From: Trichomonas vaginalis G3
Lineage: Eukaryota; Parabasalia; Trichomonadida; Trichomonadidae
DNA: 64,000 nucleotides
Direction of reading: 5' to 3'
NCBI RefSeq assembly: GCF_026262505.1
Contig: NC_067205.1
Location: 22,725,585 to 22,789,584, forward strand
Made by a program: the position numbers and the translations under genes. The notes beneath the pieces were generated by a model that searched no databases, was not told the origin of the DNA, and worked only from the letters and a program-made list of their open reading frames with translations. Shown here in pieces: positions 20,821 to 31,537 of the stretch. Numbering within the stretch: position 1 is the stretch's first letter; the number at the start of each line of letters is the position of its first letter.

Positions 20821-21753
20821 ATGTTTGGACTTCTTGGACTCTCAAGACTTTCCTTATCTGATGCACCAAATATTGAAGGATGCACAATCTATAACCCAAT
20901 AGTGTTCAAATGGCTTAGTCCAGAAAACAAGTTTGATGGCAAAACCTCACAATGCTTCCAAACAACATCATCAACACTCATTCTTGGTGAAAATATTAAA
21001 GTCCAAGGTTACTTTTATAACTCTAACACTAAGGCATACACCGAGATTACTGAAGAATCTAAGTCAATTGGTGTTTCCATCCAATGCACTAATTTTCATT
21101 TGGATGATATTTGCGTTTCTTCAAATTATACTGCTTTCTTCAAGGTTACAAATGAGAATGATAACGCTCAGCCTGTCTACTTCTACCCCATTAAGACATC
21201 CTTTGAAGGTGATAACGAAACAACAACCCACTATTACACAACAATCAAGAAGTTCAAGCTCCCACTTGCCATCTCCTCAGAATACACCCTTAATGCTGAT
21301 GGAGTACTAACAAAGTCAGATGTTCGCGATCTTACCATCATGATTCCAAAGGATAAAGAATACACAGTTGAATGGTCAGGAAACAACGGAAAGATTAAGT
21401 TCCCATTCCTTGGTGATATCTCTATCAAAGAATATGATACAGAAGAAGGTTCTGAGAAATATAGCAACGGCCCACATCGTGTTTTAGTTACAGGCGAAAA
21501 AAAGAAGGGTGAAACCGTTAAGTACAAAGCCAGCCTTAAGTTCACATCTGGCGCTCCAGACAACTTCCCATTATTCGTTGGTTATGTTCCAAACGAAAAC
21601 AAGATCTTAACACAGTACAACATCAAGCTTGTTGGTGGCCTTCCAGTTTGGGCTTGGGTTCTTATTGCCATCGGCATCGTTCTTGTCATTGTCATCATCA
21701 TCATCGCAATTTGCTGCTGCTGCAAGAAGTGCTGCTGCTCAGACAAGGTATAA
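20821..21753 (+). CDS. Highly expressed-looking type I membrane protein with cysteine-rich tail
   Basis: 310 residues. N-terminus MFGLLGLSRLSLSDAP is a short possible signal peptide. The ectodomain (about 20-275) has several cysteines and sequons (NYT, NET). A single membrane helix at about 277-298 (VWAWVLIAIGIVLVIVIIII) is followed by CCCCKKCCCSDKV, a likely palmitoylated tail. Codon use is clearly more C-ending than in neighbours, which in trichomonads goes with strong expression, and the promoter is a perfect initiator. It is probably a surface or endomembrane protein; the ectodomain family is not recognised. Confidence 0.75.
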   Translation: MFGLLGLSRLSLSDAPNIEGCTIYNPIVFKWLSPENKFDGKTSQCFQTTSSTLILGENIKVQGYFYNSNTKAYTEITEESKSIGVSIQCTNFHLDDICVSSNYTAFFKVTNENDNAQPVYFYPIKTSFEGDNETTTHYYTTIKKFKLPLAISSEYTLNADGVLTKSDVRDLTIMIPKDKEYTVEWSGNNGKIKFPFLGDISIKEYDTEEGSEKYSNGPHRVLVTGEKKKGETVKYKASLKFTSGAPDNFPLFVGYVPNENKILTQYNIKLVGGLPVWAWVLIAIGIVLVIVIIIIAICCCCKKCCCSDKV

Positions 21754-21887
21754 ATAAAGTAAAAGATCTTTTTTTATGTAATTTTCACAGTTTTTTTTAT
21801 ACAATCAGATTTTACATTTTTGTATAAAATCAACGATACGGGAGGTTTGGTCAAAAAGTTCTGCCAGTAAAAGTGACATTTGATTTT

Positions 21888-21900
21888 TCAATTTTTTTTT
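21888..21900 (+). promoter_or_regulatory. Initiator (Inr) element
   Basis: TCAATTTTTTTTT, with A+1 about 21 bases before the Myb-protein ATG at 21,911. Weaker than the previous one, since a purine follows TCA. Confidence 0.45.
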
Positions 21901-21910
21901 ATTCTGATCA

Positions 21911-22438
21911 ATGAATCAATATTTCATGCTACAATTCCAAATTCCAAGGAAGACTCATCCTAAAGTCAAGTTCACAGTCGAAGATGATGCTAAACTTAAA
22001 TCTTTGGTCGAAGAATTCGGCGAAACTGACTGGAATTTGATTTCACAAAAAATGCAAACAAGAAACCCTCGCCAATGCCGTGAGAGATGGGAAAACTATC
22101 TTTCTCCTAAAGTTAATCATGATCCATTCACTCCTCAGGAAGATCTTAAACTCTTCAATTTATACGAGGAACTTGGTCCTAAATGGGTTGCGATATCCAA
22201 GCGCTTCAACAATAGAACAGATATCAGTGTAAAAAGCAGATGGATGGTTCTCAAACGTCGAAATATTACGAAAGAATCTGTAATGCTCCAACTTAAGAAT
22301 CAAGCTCCAGAAAACGATGACCATGAAGAAAGATCTAATAACGTTGACAAGATAATACAGAGATTAGCTGACATTGCCGAATATTCTGACAATGATTGGT
22401 CTTGCTTCGATATAGAGCCTGTTTATACCATGTTTTAA
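21911..22438 (+). CDS. Two-repeat Myb DNA-binding protein
   Basis: 175 residues. Two SANT/Myb repeats at about 19-65 (FTVEDDAKLKSLVEEFGETD then WNLISQKM and RQCRERWENYL) and 71-117 (FTPQEDLKLFNLYEELGPKW then VAISKRF and SVKSRWMVLKRR). The spaced tryptophans (41 and 60 in the first repeat; 92 and 111 in the second) fit, with other aromatics or hydrophobics replacing the first. This is the R2R3-type class that regulates transcription in trichomonads, including iron-responsive adhesin genes. The C-terminal 55 residues are acidic and may act as an effector. Nuclear location is expected from the family. Confidence 0.9.
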   Translation: MNQYFMLQFQIPRKTHPKVKFTVEDDAKLKSLVEEFGETDWNLISQKMQTRNPRQCRERWENYLSPKVNHDPFTPQEDLKLFNLYEELGPKWVAISKRFNNRTDISVKSRWMVLKRRNITKESVMLQLKNQAPENDDHEERSNNVDKIIQRLADIAEYSDNDWSCFDIEPVYTMF

Positions 22439-23362
22439 ATGCAATACTATAATTCACCAACTTTCTATGGTTATTATTTACTAAAAAAACTTCTATCACT
22501 TATATCAAAAATTTTTAAATTATTTACTGTTTTTCTCACAACAGATATATTAGAAATTTGTATTCAAACGTACTTGACCGAATTAAGGGTAAAGTAAATC
22601 AAGAAAATTCGTCAAAGGTGAAAATATAATCATAAATTCACTAAATAAATAGTAATTTGTCATTTATCATATGATGAATCTTCTAGAAATTGCCTAGTAA
22701 AATAAGTTTTCATGTAAGAATGACTGAAAATAGATAAAAAAATCTCGGTATATATAATTCTAATAAAAGAACAATTTTTAATCAGCTTGTATGTAACCAA
22801 AGTTAAGATCTTGTAAAAGGCATTTCAGTAAGCAATATTCTTTGAGTGAAATTGGAAAATGTATTCCATTATGTTTCATTTTGGAGCTTTATTGATTGAA
22901 AGCTGTTATTTCAAAGCTATGGTACTAATCCATCTTCATATGTATTTCCAAACTTTTTTCGATTTGATGAAATACATAGTATCTTTCTGTAAATTTAATT
23001 TCATTTTAGACGTTTTAAAATTTTTTTGGAAATAAAAAATAAAAAAAATATATTATTTTAAATTTATCTGATCAAATATTTAAATTTATAAGATTTTAAA
23101 ATGATAATATAGTTTTATTATTAATATTAAAACAAATCAACTTTGAATTTTTCCTTTTCCATCTAAAATAAGTATTATTTTTTTTGATGTTATCAATTAA
23201 ATGAATTAGATATCTTTGGAATTCATATAACATATAATAACTCTATCAACACTTTATGATTTTAAACAATACAATAAGTCTATTGCTTTATTTTGAATAA
23301 AGAAAGTAAATTAACAAGACTAAATTAACAATATAACAGATTTTATTAATAAACAAACAAGA
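22439..23362. other. AT-rich spacer
   Basis: No gene, relic or ordered repeat seen between the two convergent genes. Confidence 0.5.
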
Positions 23363-24631
23363 TTATTCCACAATAACAAGAGATTTCTCTATTTTACCGA
23401 CTCTACCGGAAGTATTTTGACAAATATAACAGTTATTGTCTTCAGATTCAATAACTAAAAACTCTCCCGGGAATACTCCTAGCCACTCTCCATTATAGGA
23501 GGAGCATTTCAAAGATAGCGCTGTTCTTTGTATATTAATTTTAATACAACGCGAAGGAATGTATCCTTGAGGGAATTCCTTGTTAGTAGAAGCAAGAGTC
23601 CACATATCATTGGGCGGTTCATATATGTAAATCGTCTGTCCGACCCTGCAAGAAATTTCATTTTCATTTACTCCGTCAAAATCCAAAATTGCTTCAGCAG
23701 TGAATATTGGAGGCTCATAAAATTGTCCTGGGATGTATGGTGGAACAACATAAGCTCCAATTTCTTTGGATTTGAACGTATATTGTTCATATGATTCACT
23801 TCCAACGGATGTTCTCATTATTTTATGAGAAATTGCGTAATTTATAAGATCACTGACAGAAGCATCCTCAGATTGTTTCGATGTATTGAGTTTATGGATC
23901 TCTTTGTAGCGATCATTGTAAACTTGGCTTGAATTGATACAGTAATCGGATATAAGGTCTATAAAATCAATAACTGTATTGGTTCGAGCACTGTTTGATG
24001 CTTTCATCAATTCATAAGAGCCTTGAATTGTTTTATTGAACTTTAGATATGCAATATTGATCTTTTTAGATAGATATTTTTGTTTCTTGATTAAATTGGA
24101 AATTCTCACTGCATAAGTATGTTTCTTAATGAGATTTTTCTTTGACTTTAGCTTTTTGATCTGAATGTTAAGATTATTTTCGTTTTCTTCGATCTCAGAA
24201 TATATATTCTTCCAGTTTTTGTAAGTTTCATTTACGTTATTCGAGATATTATTCACATTTGTCGTAGATGAAATTAATTGGCCTCGAAAATTAGGCAAAA
24301 ATGATTCCTCGACAATTTGAACAAGACCAAGTAATTGACAGCATGTTTCGCTTATCATTGTATTCAAATATTGAATCTGTTTCTCAAGATTTCCAGGATA
24401 TCCGGGAGCCAACATGATTTTAGCAATTAAAGACTTTCTGTACTTTTCAAAGTTTGAGCGCATTATTATTGGTCCTTCTAACCCGAATTTCTTCAAGATA
24501 AGACAAAAATTGCCAATATAATTTGGAAGTTGCCTGTGATAATCGAGAAGAGCAGACTCCAGGGAATATACTCGGTCAAAATCTTCTTTTAATGATTCGA
24601 TATATTTCCCTTGCTCTATACAGATATTCAT
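23363..24631 (-). CDS. F-BAR-like coiled-coil protein with two SH3 domains
   Basis: 422 residues from the ATG at 24,631 (the frame is open six codons more, but only from a GTG). Residues 1-230 are helical, with a lysine-rich stretch (NIQIKKLKSKKNLIKKHTYA) that fits the membrane-binding face of an F-BAR-like dimer. An SH3 domain lies at about 310-366: FTAEAILDFDGVNENEISC, GQTIYIY, the conserved W in MWTLAS and GYIPSRCIKI. A second, weaker SH3 lies at about 370-422 (GVFPGEFLVIES, GRVGKIEKSLV). Such proteins bend membranes and recruit actin regulators during endocytosis. The SH3 call is firm; the BAR family is inferred from layout. Confidence 0.75.
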   Translation of the reverse strand: MNICIEQGKYIESLKEDFDRVYSLESALLDYHRQLPNYIGNFCLILKKFGLEGPIIMRSNFEKYRKSLIAKIMLAPGYPGNLEKQIQYLNTMISETCCQLLGLVQIVEESFLPNFRGQLISSTTNVNNISNNVNETYKNWKNIYSEIEENENNLNIQIKKLKSKKNLIKKHTYAVRISNLIKKQKYLSKKINIAYLKFNKTIQGSYELMKASNSARTNTVIDFIDLISDYCINSSQVYNDRYKEIHKLNTSKQSEDASVSDLINYAISHKIMRTSVGSESYEQYTFKSKEIGAYVVPPYIPGQFYEPPIFTAEAILDFDGVNENEISCRVGQTIYIYEPPNDMWTLASTNKEFPQGYIPSRCIKINIQRTALSLKCSSYNGEWLGVFPGEFLVIESEDNNCYICQNTSGRVGKIEKSLVIVE

Positions 24632-25356
24632 TACAAATCGACTTGTCACTTTTAATAAATTTTTATGTAAAACACGGGGATTTCGAAATCAGATGACATT
24701 TATATTCGAACAATTGTTTTTCTTAAAGTCAAACAAATCTATTTGCATTGAAATTTCGCCGCAAAATAAAACAATTGCGATTATTTTTTTTACACTTGAC
24801 AGTGAAAAACGAAAATTATTGGTCATTCACAATGTCCACATCAATACAATCATGATTACATAACTAAAATACTATCTTAATCGTAATTGTTAAAAATTTG
24901 AATTCATATGAATTCTCTATTTTTTGAAGATATCCAAACTATAACCCAATATGACATTTTGTATTTTTAGTCATAATGATTCAAGATAATTTAAATTATC
25001 TTAGATTTCATCTCTTAGATAATATTATGACTAAATTTATGTTTCCAATTTTAATTTTATACTAGTTAAATGAATGACAATGCAACAAATACAATTACAA
25101 ACATATATTTTATCAATAAATATGTAAATGTATACATTTTGAAAGAGAAAAGATCGACACTAACTCGAATTATTATGCTTTACCAGAGGAACATATGATG
25201 AGTGCTCAATTCTTGAATTAATGATTGAAGTTAATATCCTTCGAATAAACCCATGATGGCGGCAAATCCAACAAATGTTTGACTTCAAATAACAACCATA
25301 AGTGATATTCTCTAAAGTCAAAAATCTGCCAACAGATTTTTCTCCCCTAAAAAAAA
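24632..25356. other. AT-rich intergenic region between divergent genes
   Basis: Shared upstream region of the F-BAR-like gene and the multi-TM gene. No clear initiator on either side; a TCAAAAATC at about 25,318 is a weak candidate. No other feature. Confidence 0.4.
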
Positions 25357-26397
25357 ATGAATTCAGCTGAAAATAACGAAAACAATGAAACACCTACTGA
25401 AGAAAAACCAAAATCAACAATTTTAAACAAAGTTCAAGAGGTGGCAAATAGTGCAAACCTAAAAATAGAATCAATTTACGAATTTTGCGATAATATTTAT
25501 TTAAAAGTTAGTCCAATTTACATATATTTACTCGGAACAGTTTTATCAGGATTAATTTCATATTTACTACATTATAATATGTTCGGAAATCAAGAAGAAA
25601 TAGAAACTCAATGGAAATTCGCTTTTTTGCTTACTTGCGTATTCTTTACTAGCATATTTTATATGACAGATGATTTCCTTGTTTCTCTCGTTATTTCAAT
25701 TGTCAGTTCCTTTGATATTAAATTATCTCACCCTACATCACTTGCACAGTGGCCAATGAATCTTGTTTCCATAGTTTGCATCACTTTCATCTCAAAACTT
25801 ACCAAAAATTCCAATCCTTTCGTATTAATTGTGCTTCTTATCATGCCAATTTCATATTTCATCTTGAATAGAAGTTTAGAAGGCTATTCTTACTTGTTAC
25901 CATTCGGGTATGCTGGAATGATGCTTTGCAGATACTTATTTAGACATATTTTGGAAATAAACTGCAAATACTTCATGAAAGGATTTATGACATTATTCGC
26001 ATATCTTTTAATACTTTTAGCTACCAATCTCTTTATTTTCATCGCTCAAACTGGTCAATCTCCTGAATCAGCTTCACCTGGCAATCTCTCGATAGAATTA
26101 GGTACCAGAAACAAAGGTTTAATCATAGGAATGCTTATTTCATTTGTTATTTCTGGAATTTACATAAGAAATAGCTTTTTATGGTTAATTATCGTTTGTG
26201 CCTATGTTTCACGCGATTATGATGGCGATAATTTGGCTTTTAACACTATTAATGAGATAGAAATCGCTCTTTTCTTCGCAGTTGCGAAATCAATTTCAAG
26301 AATTAAAATTAACTGGCTTGCAAAGATTTTTGCACTGTCCGTACTATTTTACTTCTCAATTTACTCATTTTGGGATCCGGAAGCCTTCAGATTTTGA
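25357..26397 (+). CDS. Multi-pass membrane protein, unknown family
   Basis: 346 residues. Residues 1-55 are hydrophilic, rich in N and E, with a possible amphipathic helix. About nine or ten hydrophobic helices follow from residue 55 to the end (for example YIYLLGTVLSGLISYLL, FAFLLTCVFFTSIFYM, FVLIVLLIMPISYFIL, FMTLFAYLLILLATNLFIFI). Loops are short apart from one lumenal or cytosolic loop rich in S, P and E around 235-250. No transporter motif is recognised. Confidence 0.65.
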   Translation: MNSAENNENNETPTEEKPKSTILNKVQEVANSANLKIESIYEFCDNIYLKVSPIYIYLLGTVLSGLISYLLHYNMFGNQEEIETQWKFAFLLTCVFFTSIFYMTDDFLVSLVISIVSSFDIKLSHPTSLAQWPMNLVSIVCITFISKLTKNSNPFVLIVLLIMPISYFILNRSLEGYSYLLPFGYAGMMLCRYLFRHILEINCKYFMKGFMTLFAYLLILLATNLFIFIAQTGQSPESASPGNLSIELGTRNKGLIIGMLISFVISGIYIRNSFLWLIIVCAYVSRDYDGDNLAFNTINEIEIALFFAVAKSISRIKINWLAKIFALSVLFYFSIYSFWDPEAFRF

Positions 26398-26728
26398 TTA
26401 AATTTTGTTTCAATTTTTGTAAAAATTTTTTACTGTTATTTTTTAAAGATTTTTCCTGTACACTCCTATCCTTATACAGAAAACCGAAACTTTTGCCAAG
26501 TTTATGCATAAATTTAGAACTTTGGTCTAATGAAATTCGGAAATATCAGGACATAGAAAGCAAAATATTTCCGGTTTTAAACATGTTACAGATAACATGA
26601 TATATCGAATCAAAATCAATTCAAATTCAGTATTTTACTAATTTATCCGCAATTTTTTTCAAATCTATTCAAAAATTGATATCGGACGGGGAATAATTTA
26701 AATAGACCAAAATTTTTTTTCTAGAAAT
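26398..26728. other. AT-rich spacer
   Basis: Between two plus-strand genes. Contains a T-rich stretch but no clear initiator, gene or repeat. Confidence 0.4.
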
Positions 26729-27316
26729 ATGAATACGGATCTTGTAGCCCCTCCTGAATTTAAAGTTATCGTATTAGGTGATTCCGCAGTAGGGAAATCA
26801 AGTATAGTATTACAAATCAGCCAAGAAACGTTTGATTATCAAATGGATACTACAATTGGTGCAAGCCACGTTCAGAAAAGGATGGAAACACCAAGAGGTC
26901 CAATAATTTTGAATATATGGGATACAGCAGGACAAGAAAGATACAGAAGTCTTATCCCTATTTATCTACGAGCTGCACAAGCAGCATTAATATGTTATGA
27001 TGTAACGAATAGACAGAGCTTTCTTTCATTAGAGCATTGGATAGAAGATGTACAAAAGATCTGTCCATCAGACATTCATATATATATAGTTGGAAACAAA
27101 TGCGATCTTGAAGATGTGGTGCCGATTGTTGAAGCTGAAGATTTTGCAGCTTCCAGGAAGTATCCATTCTTTAGGACATCTGCGAAATTAGGAAAAAACA
27201 TTACAGAACTTTTTAATACACTTTCCTCTGATTTACTTGGAGGAGACGAGATGCATCAGATTGTTATCAATATTACAGAAGATAAGAAAGAAACGTCACA
27301 AAAGAAATGCTGTTAA
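26729..27316 (+). CDS. Rab-family small GTPase
   Basis: 195 residues with every G-box: GDSAVGKSS (17-25), the switch I threonine in TTIGAS (about 41-46), WDTAGQE (64-70), NKCD (123-126) and TSAKLG (150-155). The C-terminus is KKCC, the double-cysteine geranylgeranylation signal of Rabs, so it cycles on and off membranes. RabF-like segments (YRSLIPIYLRAAQAALICYD) and the catalytic Gln69 are intact, so it should hydrolyse GTP. General features fall near the Rab5/21/22 endosomal group, but subfamily placement by eye is unsafe. Confidence 0.93.
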   Translation: MNTDLVAPPEFKVIVLGDSAVGKSSIVLQISQETFDYQMDTTIGASHVQKRMETPRGPIILNIWDTAGQERYRSLIPIYLRAAQAALICYDVTNRQSFLSLEHWIEDVQKICPSDIHIYIVGNKCDLEDVVPIVEAEDFAASRKYPFFRTSAKLGKNITELFNTLSSDLLGGDEMHQIVINITEDKKETSQKKCC

Positions 27317-27790
27317 ATTGTTATTTATATACTCTATCTAATCGGAATTCTTTTTTTACTATTTTAACAATCCTACTACTACATCATAATGATATATGTT
27401 ACTAAGGTACTCTGAAAAAGATATTGACTGCATTTTATATCTTTCATATTTTTCTTGAGTTTAATCAGATCTAATTTCAGTTCTTCTTTAGGAGTGAAGT
27501 TGTTTTATTAATATTTAGAACAATCATTTCGCTTTCGATAAATTCTGAAATTGAAATGAAAAGAAAATATTCATAAAATATAAAAGTATATTTCAAGACG
27601 AATTGTAACAAGTATCAATTTTAAAGTTATTTGAAAAAATTGAATCGGAAAATTTCTGATTTTAGGATAATTTATGAAATTTATTTGGAACTACTGACCT
27701 TATCAGATGCACACGCAATATTCGCATCAAAAAATCCAATTCATGCAAAATCTAGCATAAAATTTCAATTCAGAAGGAATTTTTAAACGT
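27317..27790. other. Spacer with weak initiator
   Basis: AT-rich. TCAATTC at about 27,765 may serve as initiator for the coiled-coil gene that starts 24 bases on. Confidence 0.35.
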
Positions 27791-30700
27791 ATGTTACGTT
27801 TAAAATTCTTCAAAATGTTTGATTCTTCCTCAGATACAGAGCATGAAGTAACAGCTTCTAGTCAATTAGACACTACAACTGATTCACAATTACTTGTTGA
27901 ATCAAGAAATGAACAATTACAAGAAGAACTCGCATCATTAACGAAACAATATAACAGCTTACAAGCTCAGTTCGAGCAAGCTGTCAAGTTAACACAAAGT
28001 GTTGATACAATACATAAAGAAAACGAAGGACTTAAAGTTCAAATCCGTGAATTGACAAATGAGAAACAAGATCTTTTGCATCGCCTTGAAATAGCAAAAT
28101 TGGCTCATGAAGAAGTATTAAAGAAGTTCCAATCTGCATCAGAAGAGAATGCAACTCAGAGAGATCACGATATCTCTGGAATGCAGAAAGAATTTGAAAA
28201 AGTCAAGCAAACATTCCGTGCACAGATTGACTCCCTATATGCCCAACTTCAGTCTGTACAACAGTCTAAGGAAAAGGAAGAAGTTGCTCAAAAGACATTG
28301 ATTTCTAAGATTCAAAAGTTGATTGATAATTCCGGCATTTATTTCTCAACCAAGTTTGAATCATTTGAAGAACTCTGCAGCTTCTTTGAAACCAAAGCAA
28401 TCAAAGGTCCATCTTCAGTTCCAAAAGCGAAAAATGCTGAAAAAGCTCAAACACCAGTCAACGTTATTGAAGAAAGATCTCCAGAATACGAAGCTAAGAT
28501 CAAAGAGCTCAAAGTTCAACTCAAGAAACAGATCTCTGTTACAAAGGACCTTGAGGAGCAAATTAGAATCAATGCTCGCTCAACAACACAGCTTACAAAT
28601 AAGCACAATGCTGAAGTTGAATCATTAAAGGCTAAGATTGCTCAGATTAATGAGGATAATGCCAATACAGTTAATGATTACAAGCGCAAGATTACAAATC
28701 TTGAGAACAAGATTGCAGCTGCAAAGGACAAGGATCAGAAGCCTGCTCAACCAGCTAAGCAAGCTTCAGATAAAGCAGTTCCAGCTCAAGAGAAACAACA
28801 GCCAGTTAAATCAAGGAATGTTCCTCAGCAAACTGAACAGCCAAAGGCTGCTCAACCAACAGTTCAAATTCCATCAATTTCTCAGAACGATTTAGATACA
28901 ATTACCCAACAATACACAAACCGCATTTCTGAGTTGAATGAACAAATCCAAACATTGACAAAGAAGTATAACGACGCAATGGAAGTCAACAAGACATCAG
29001 AAGCTAAGTGCGGCCAACTTATTGTCACATTAGATAAGAATGCAAGCGAATACCAAGCCCTCAAGAGAGTTCATGAAGAAACTGTTTGCGAAATCGAAGC
29101 AATTAGAAAGGCTCTTCATAGCAGAGAGGCAGCTCCAGACAAGAAGGCCGAAAGAGAAAGAAGGAAAGAACAACAGAAGCAGAAAGCAACAATTATCTGC
29201 TTAGAGAAATCCGCTGAAGCTCTCAAGAAGCAAATCTTCGATATCCAATTCGATAAGGAAGAATACAACCGTAAACTTGCTGAAAAGGATGATAAAATCA
29301 GATCTCTTGAGAATGAAATCAAGGAACTTAGAAAGTCTCATGAAGATTTGAATGCAGACTTATCTTATGCAAACAACAAACTTGAGAACATCAAGATCCC
29401 AACAGAAAAGGAACTCCTTCCAACAGCTGTTTGGACAACAGGTGAATTCGAAAATCCATTGCAAGGACAAATCGAAAAGATCGCTGATACAGAAGCTTTA
29501 TCACCAGCTGCTAAGATCCAGCACATCTACAGACAGATCAACAAATACTTCACAAAGAAGACAGAAGATTATAAGTCCGCTCTTGATGATGCATATGGTG
29601 ATTTAGACAACATCAGATGCATCATGGGAGATTTCATTGTCTCATTAACAATTGCTTTGAATGACAATGCCATTACATTCGATGATTTCTTACAAAAGAA
29701 CCTCAGTGAGAAAGTTGTTAAGGACATTTCAGCTCTCAGATCACAACTTGTCGATGAAAAGAGACGCGCTGAAGTCCTTCAAGCTGTTGTTGACAAGTTC
29801 AATGCAAGCTTTGGCAACTCACAAGGAGATGTTACAGATAAAATCCATTTAATCTGCGATAAAATGGAGAAGAAGAAAGAGATCATCGCCACAAGAACAG
29901 AGAAGTGCAAGGCATACAAGCAAGCACTTAACGATGCAGAGATGAAGATCACAGAAATGGAAAGAGACAACCAATTCAACCTTGAAACTAAAGATATGGA
30001 AATCAAGGACTTGACAGAAAAGAACAAATCTCTTACAGAACAACTCAAGCAGCTCAAGGCAGAGAACAAGCAATTAAAGGACACAACAACAGAACAACAA
30101 GAACAAATTGAATCCATCAAGCAAGAGCTTGAAGAGAACAAGGAAAGCCTTGAAGAAGAAAGGAAATGCCTCGAAGAAACAATTTCTAGGAAGCATGAAG
30201 AAGCAAACACTAACTTGCAATCAGAGTTATCTGCAGCTTCTGCAAATGTTGTTGAATTAACAGAACAATGCCAGCGCCTTAAGGAGGCCGTTACAATGCA
30301 GAAGGGAATCATTGCTGAAAGAGAAAAGGTAATTGAAGAACTTAAGGCTGATTTGGCAAAGACAACAGATTCATATGAAACACGCCATGAAATAGAGAAG
30401 AAGCAGATCATCGAATCATATGAAAAGGCAATCCAAGAAATCACAAAACAATGCGAAATGCACAGGAGCGATGTGGAAAAGCTCAGCGTTGCAATCGCAC
30501 AGACTGAAAAGAAGCTCAAGGATGCCCAAGCATCAAGAATGAAGGCAAAGAGAATGAAAGTCAGAGCTGAAGCCGAAATCAAGTCTCTTGAGGAACAAAT
30601 TTCTCGTGAAAAGAAGTTAACCGAGTCAGCAATCAAAAACGCTGCAATTGCCAATGAAGCAGATGCTTCTAATAAGATCAATGCTGTAAAAGCTAAAGCA

Positions 30701-30922
30701 GATGAGGAGAAGCGCAAGCTTATTGCTACAGCAGCACAAGAATTTTCTCAATTCTTCAATGCTGGAGAAGCAATTGACGAAAGAGCATTCAAGAATCTTA
30801 TACAGAAGGCTAGAGACGAGATTTCTAGATTGACAAAGATGGATGCTGCAATCAGACGCCTTGTTGGTGCTACTGGAAATCAATCAACAGATGATGCAGT
30901 TGCTCAGATCTTAATCCACTAA
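27791..30922 (+). CDS. Long coiled-coil protein
   Basis: 1,043 residues, start at the first ATG (27,791); a second in-frame ATG at 27,815 gives MFDSSSDTEHE, which looks like a more usual acidic N-terminus, so either is possible. Heptad-rich helices cover most of the length: about 35-150, 225-305, 360-530 and 690-1010. A Q/P/K-rich linker at about 305-355 and a globular-looking segment at about 550-680 interrupt them. Codon choice (C-ending, AAG, GAA) suggests good expression. Proteins like this are golgins, centrosomal or cytoskeletal tethers; trichomonad genomes carry many, often mislabelled viral A-type inclusion proteins. No GRIP or other targeting domain is seen at the C-terminus (RRLVGATGNQSTDDAVAQIL). 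Confidence 0.8.
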   Translation: MLRLKFFKMFDSSSDTEHEVTASSQLDTTTDSQLLVESRNEQLQEELASLTKQYNSLQAQFEQAVKLTQSVDTIHKENEGLKVQIRELTNEKQDLLHRLEIAKLAHEEVLKKFQSASEENATQRDHDISGMQKEFEKVKQTFRAQIDSLYAQLQSVQQSKEKEEVAQKTLISKIQKLIDNSGIYFSTKFESFEELCSFFETKAIKGPSSVPKAKNAEKAQTPVNVIEERSPEYEAKIKELKVQLKKQISVTKDLEEQIRINARSTTQLTNKHNAEVESLKAKIAQINEDNANTVNDYKRKITNLENKIAAAKDKDQKPAQPAKQASDKAVPAQEKQQPVKSRNVPQQTEQPKAAQPTVQIPSISQNDLDTITQQYTNRISELNEQIQTLTKKYNDAMEVNKTSEAKCGQLIVTLDKNASEYQALKRVHEETVCEIEAIRKALHSREAAPDKKAERERRKEQQKQKATIICLEKSAEALKKQIFDIQFDKEEYNRKLAEKDDKIRSLENEIKELRKSHEDLNADLSYANNKLENIKIPTEKELLPTAVWTTGEFENPLQGQIEKIADTEALSPAAKIQHIYRQINKYFTKKTEDYKSALDDAYGDLDNIRCIMGDFIVSLTIALNDNAITFDDFLQKNLSEKVVKDISALRSQLVDEKRRAEVLQAVVDKFNASFGNSQGDVTDKIHLICDKMEKKKEIIATRTEKCKAYKQALNDAEMKITEMERDNQFNLETKDMEIKDLTEKNKSLTEQLKQLKAENKQLKDTTTEQQEQIESIKQELEENKESLEEERKCLEETISRKHEEANTNLQSELSAASANVVELTEQCQRLKEAVTMQKGIIAEREKVIEELKADLAKTTDSYETRHEIEKKQIIESYEKAIQEITKQCEMHRSDVEKLSVAIAQTEKKLKDAQASRMKAKRMKVRAEAEIKSLEEQISREKKLTESAIKNAAIANEADASNKINAVKAKADEEKRKLIATAAQEFSQFFNAGEAIDERAFKNLIQKARDEISRLTKMDAAIRRLVGATGNQSTDDAVAQILIH

Positions 30923-31159
30923 GTTATTATTAGTATTACGTATTTGTATTATAATCTTAAAGCTTATTATTATATTTAGGTTATTTCATTCCAAGTTTTT
31001 TAATCTATTGAAAATTAAATATGATTTAAATTCATCAATTGAAAGGAGGAATCATCATTCTACATTGAGGTGGTTATAACCAAATACAAAAAACAAAATA
31101 TAATAAAATTCAGAGTTTTTTTGATTTTTTTTTCAAAACGACAAAGACATACGAAAACT

Positions 31160-31330
31160 ATGTCTCTTTCATCACCGATGCAGATTAATATTATTTTCAT
31201 TTTCAGTAAAACCCTTTTATTAAAAAATGCTCAGAAGCGTAATAAGAAAAGCAAAAAAGTGCAAACCGCTGCTATTAAAAATCACATTGAATTTTTTGAA
31301 TACTTAGCACAAGCTGAATCAAACATTTGA
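31160..31330 (+). CDS. Possible 56-residue basic protein
   Basis: ATG at 31,160. MSLSSPMQINIIFIFSKTLL then a basic stretch KNAQKRNKKSKKVQTAAIKN and HIEFFEYLAQAESNI. The second half has good coding composition, the first is AT-rich and doubtful, so the true 5' end may differ or an intron may be present; no standard trichomonad splice motif was found. Family not recognised. The rest of 30,923-31,537 is spacer. Confidence 0.3.
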   Translation: MSLSSPMQINIIFIFSKTLLLKNAQKRNKKSKKVQTAAIKNHIEFFEYLAQAESNI

Positions 31331-31537
31331 TAAGAAAATTTCTTTTGCGGACAAAATCATATTTTTATTTTTGATAAACTATTATATTTTAGTAATATTT
31401 TTTTCAAGGGTCGGAAGTAACGTGCTTTTTGCACTTTACACACGTCTTTTGTATAATATTAACTGTACACCATATATACAACTATATTATTAAGTTTCAA
31501 CAACTTTTGTGAATGGCTAAAAAAACAAAACTATCTA

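Noticed and set aside
29779-30717. 312-codon minus-strand frame
   Set aside because: Exact antisense of the coiled-coil gene; its serine/leucine-rich translation is what the complement of K/E/Q codons gives.
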